Positions 63,071 to 64,000 of a stretch of DNA of 64,000 bases are shown here, piece after piece. The position numbers and the translations under genes were made by a program. Below the pieces are notes generated by a model. It ran no database searches. It saw nothing but the letters and a program-made list of their open reading frames with translations, and was not told the origin of the DNA. The DNA comes from Bacteroidota bacterium (GTDB taxonomy: Bacteria; Bacteroidota; Bacteroidia; Cytophagales; Cyclobacteriaceae). How positions within the stretch are numbered: the stretch's first letter is position 1; each line of letters starts with the position of its first letter. The stretch is taken from NCBI GenBank assembly GCA_018266055.1, contig JAFDYT010000004.1, positions 1 through 64,000 on the forward strand, read 5' to 3'.

Positions 63071-64000
63071 TTAAAATGTCAGTGATGCACCAATGGTAAT
63101 CATCCGTAGTGGCGGCAAGGTTCCGCTCTGGTTTTCGGGGTCAAGCCCCTGGTAGTTGGTGATGGTGGCGAGGTTTTGTCCTTGCACGTAGAGCCGCGCT
63201 TGTTGCATCCGTATCTTTTTAAACATCTCTTTGGGAAACTGATAGGAAAGCGAAACGTTTTTCAGGCGGAGGAAGGAAGCATCGCCAAACTTGTTGTCAC
63301 TATAATTATTATATAGGTTCGCAGTGAAGGCATCACCAAAGCCTTGTGTGAACTGTTGAATGGGCACGTTGTCCCCGGGCTTTTGCCATCGGTTCATCAC
63401 CCAAGCCGGCTGGTTGGTTGCTGCTCCGGGGCGGTCGTAAAAGTAGGTGAGGTAGTTGCGGCCTGTCTGGTTAACAAACTGGACCATGATGTCCAGCGAT
63501 AGTCCTTTGTACCGAAAAGTATTTTGAAAACCGCCAAAGTAGTCTTGCGCCAGCGATTTGTTCCCCAGCAGGTCGTCTTCAAATGTCAATGCACCATCGT
63601 TGTTGACATCCTGATGTTGATAGAGTCCAGTCTCAGGGTTCACGCCTGTGTAGTGGAACGAGGGTTGCACCGTCAGCGGTTTTCCTACGATGTAGTCATA
63701 GGCAAACGAAGAGTTTTTGATGTCTGGGAATTGAATCAGTTTATTGCGTGGCAGGGTGACGTTGAATGTTGTCCTCCAAGAGAAGTTATTGATTTCGACA
63801 GGTGTTGCGGACGCTACCACTTCGAGTCCCGTATTTTGAACTTCGGCTGGCAAGTTGGCTTGTACGCTGGAGAAGCCCGTTATTCCCGGTAGCGGAACTC
63901 CGACCAACTGGTTGCCGGAGCGATGGTGATAGTAGCTGATGCTGACATTTAGTTTGTCGTTCCAGAAACTTGTTTCGAGGGCGACCTCCCACTTACGGTT
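63071..64000 (-). CDS. SusC/RagA family TonB transporter (C-terminal part, partial)
   Basis: The frame is open to the right edge; 309 C-terminal residues are visible. It shows SusC barrel blocks: ETSFWNDKLNVSISYYHHRSGNQL, NVTLPRNKLIQFPDI, FGDASFLRLKNVSLSYQFP and LYVQGQNLATITNYQGLDPEN, ending IGASLTF. The N-terminal plug and signal peptide lie outside the window. With susD and the thioredoxin-like gene it forms a minus-strand operon. Confidence 0.93.
   Translation of the reverse strand, partial: NRKWEVALETSFWNDKLNVSISYYHHRSGNQLVGVPLPGITGFSSVQANLPAEVQNTGLEVVASATPVEINNFSWRTTFNVTLPRNKLIQFPDIKNSSFAYDYIVGKPLTVQPSFHYTGVNPETGLYQHQDVNNDGALTFEDDLLGNKSLAQDYFGGFQNTFRYKGLSLDIMVQFVNQTGRNYLTYFYDRPGAATNQPAWVMNRWQKPGDNVPIQQFTQGFGDAFTANLYNNYSDNKFGDASFLRLKNVSLSYQFPKEMFKKIRMQQARLYVQGQNLATITNYQGLDPENQSGTLPPLRMITIGASLTF

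Larger units (their letters stand above)
29131..64000. mobile_element. integrative conjugative element, left end and at least 34.8 kb (right end outside window)
   Basis: Begins at the tRNA-like junction and carries RadC, a full mating apparatus, a VirB4-type ATPase, relaxase, MobC, coupling protein, RteC, an excisionase-like HTH protein, the methylase-helicase typical of Bacteroidetes conjugative elements, a defence block and a SusCD cargo. No tyrosine or serine recombinase and no second junction were found, so both probably lie to the right. The extent beyond 58.3 kb is inference: it rests only on the missing right junction. Confidence 0.7.

Noticed and set aside
29131..64000. Integrase or transposase gene of the element
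   Set aside because: No frame shows the tyrosine-recombinase R...HxxR...Y pattern or a serine-recombinase/transposase domain; it must lie outside the window.
1..64000. CRISPR array
   Set aside because: No regularly spaced identical repeats of 24-40 bases were seen; the repeated words between tra genes are degenerate and irregular.

Overview
The window comes from a member of the Bacteroidota, most likely a Cytophagales-type bacterium. The evidence is a type IX secretion C-terminal sorting domain at the left edge, two SusC/SusD pairs, many lipoprotein signal peptides and a Bacteroidetes-type conjugation (tra/mob) operon. All calls come from reading the sequence and translations; no database search was run.

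Left part, about 1-28.9 kb, looks like resident chromosome. It holds (i) an iron/haem-flavoured cluster: sigma-54 response regulator, FecA-like TonB receptor, imelysin, di-haem DUF1111 lipoprotein, NarL-type regulator, beta-propeller protein, His-rich peptide and a PepSY-type membrane protein; (ii) a SusC/SusD/LamG nutrient-uptake operon followed by a seven-haem lipoprotein and a 1098-aa FG-GAP/ASPIC lipoprotein; (iii) a DUF2256 peptide joined to a bacterial photolyase-related protein that lacks the usual cluster cysteines; (iv) a GH78 rhamnosidase, a DoxX-like membrane protein, an ECF42-type sigma factor with its YCII partner, and a SnoaL-like gene broken by one stop codon.

At 28.94-29.13 kb two direct copies of a 17-bp sequence resembling the 3' end of a tRNA, each followed by a terminator, mark the probable left attachment site of an integrative conjugative element. 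From there to the right edge everything can be read as one element, whose integrase and right end lie outside the window. It carries RadC, a structured non-coding region, a long minus-strand tra operon (TraE, F, G, three TraI-like paralogues, J, K, L, M, N), a sigma-factor pseudogene, a defence block, a 1641-aa methylase-helicase, RteC, coupling protein, relaxase and MobC, and a gap with nested hairpins that may be oriT.

The defence block at 42.6-47.8 kb is the most notable part. A DUF4365 (PD-(D/E)XK-like) nuclease with a long C-terminal region in the place of an APAZ domain lies one base upstream of a catalytically dead short Argonaute (MID-PIWI). This is a SPARDA-like guide-directed immune system. 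An N-terminally short XRE regulator precedes it, and an AbiEi/AbiEii toxin-antitoxin pair faces it.

The right end, 58.3-64 kb, is a second cargo module: a stand-alone RNA polymerase alpha-CTD-like protein, a Crp/Fnr regulator, a MauE-like membrane protein and a four-cysteine secreted peptide (DUF6520-like) face a SusC-SusD-thioredoxin operon. Three sites with the 5-4-5 geometry of an FNR box lie upstream of crp, upstream of mauE and at the start of the broken sigma gene, suggesting one element-encoded regulon. This thiol/peptide module is the best candidate for an undescribed system.
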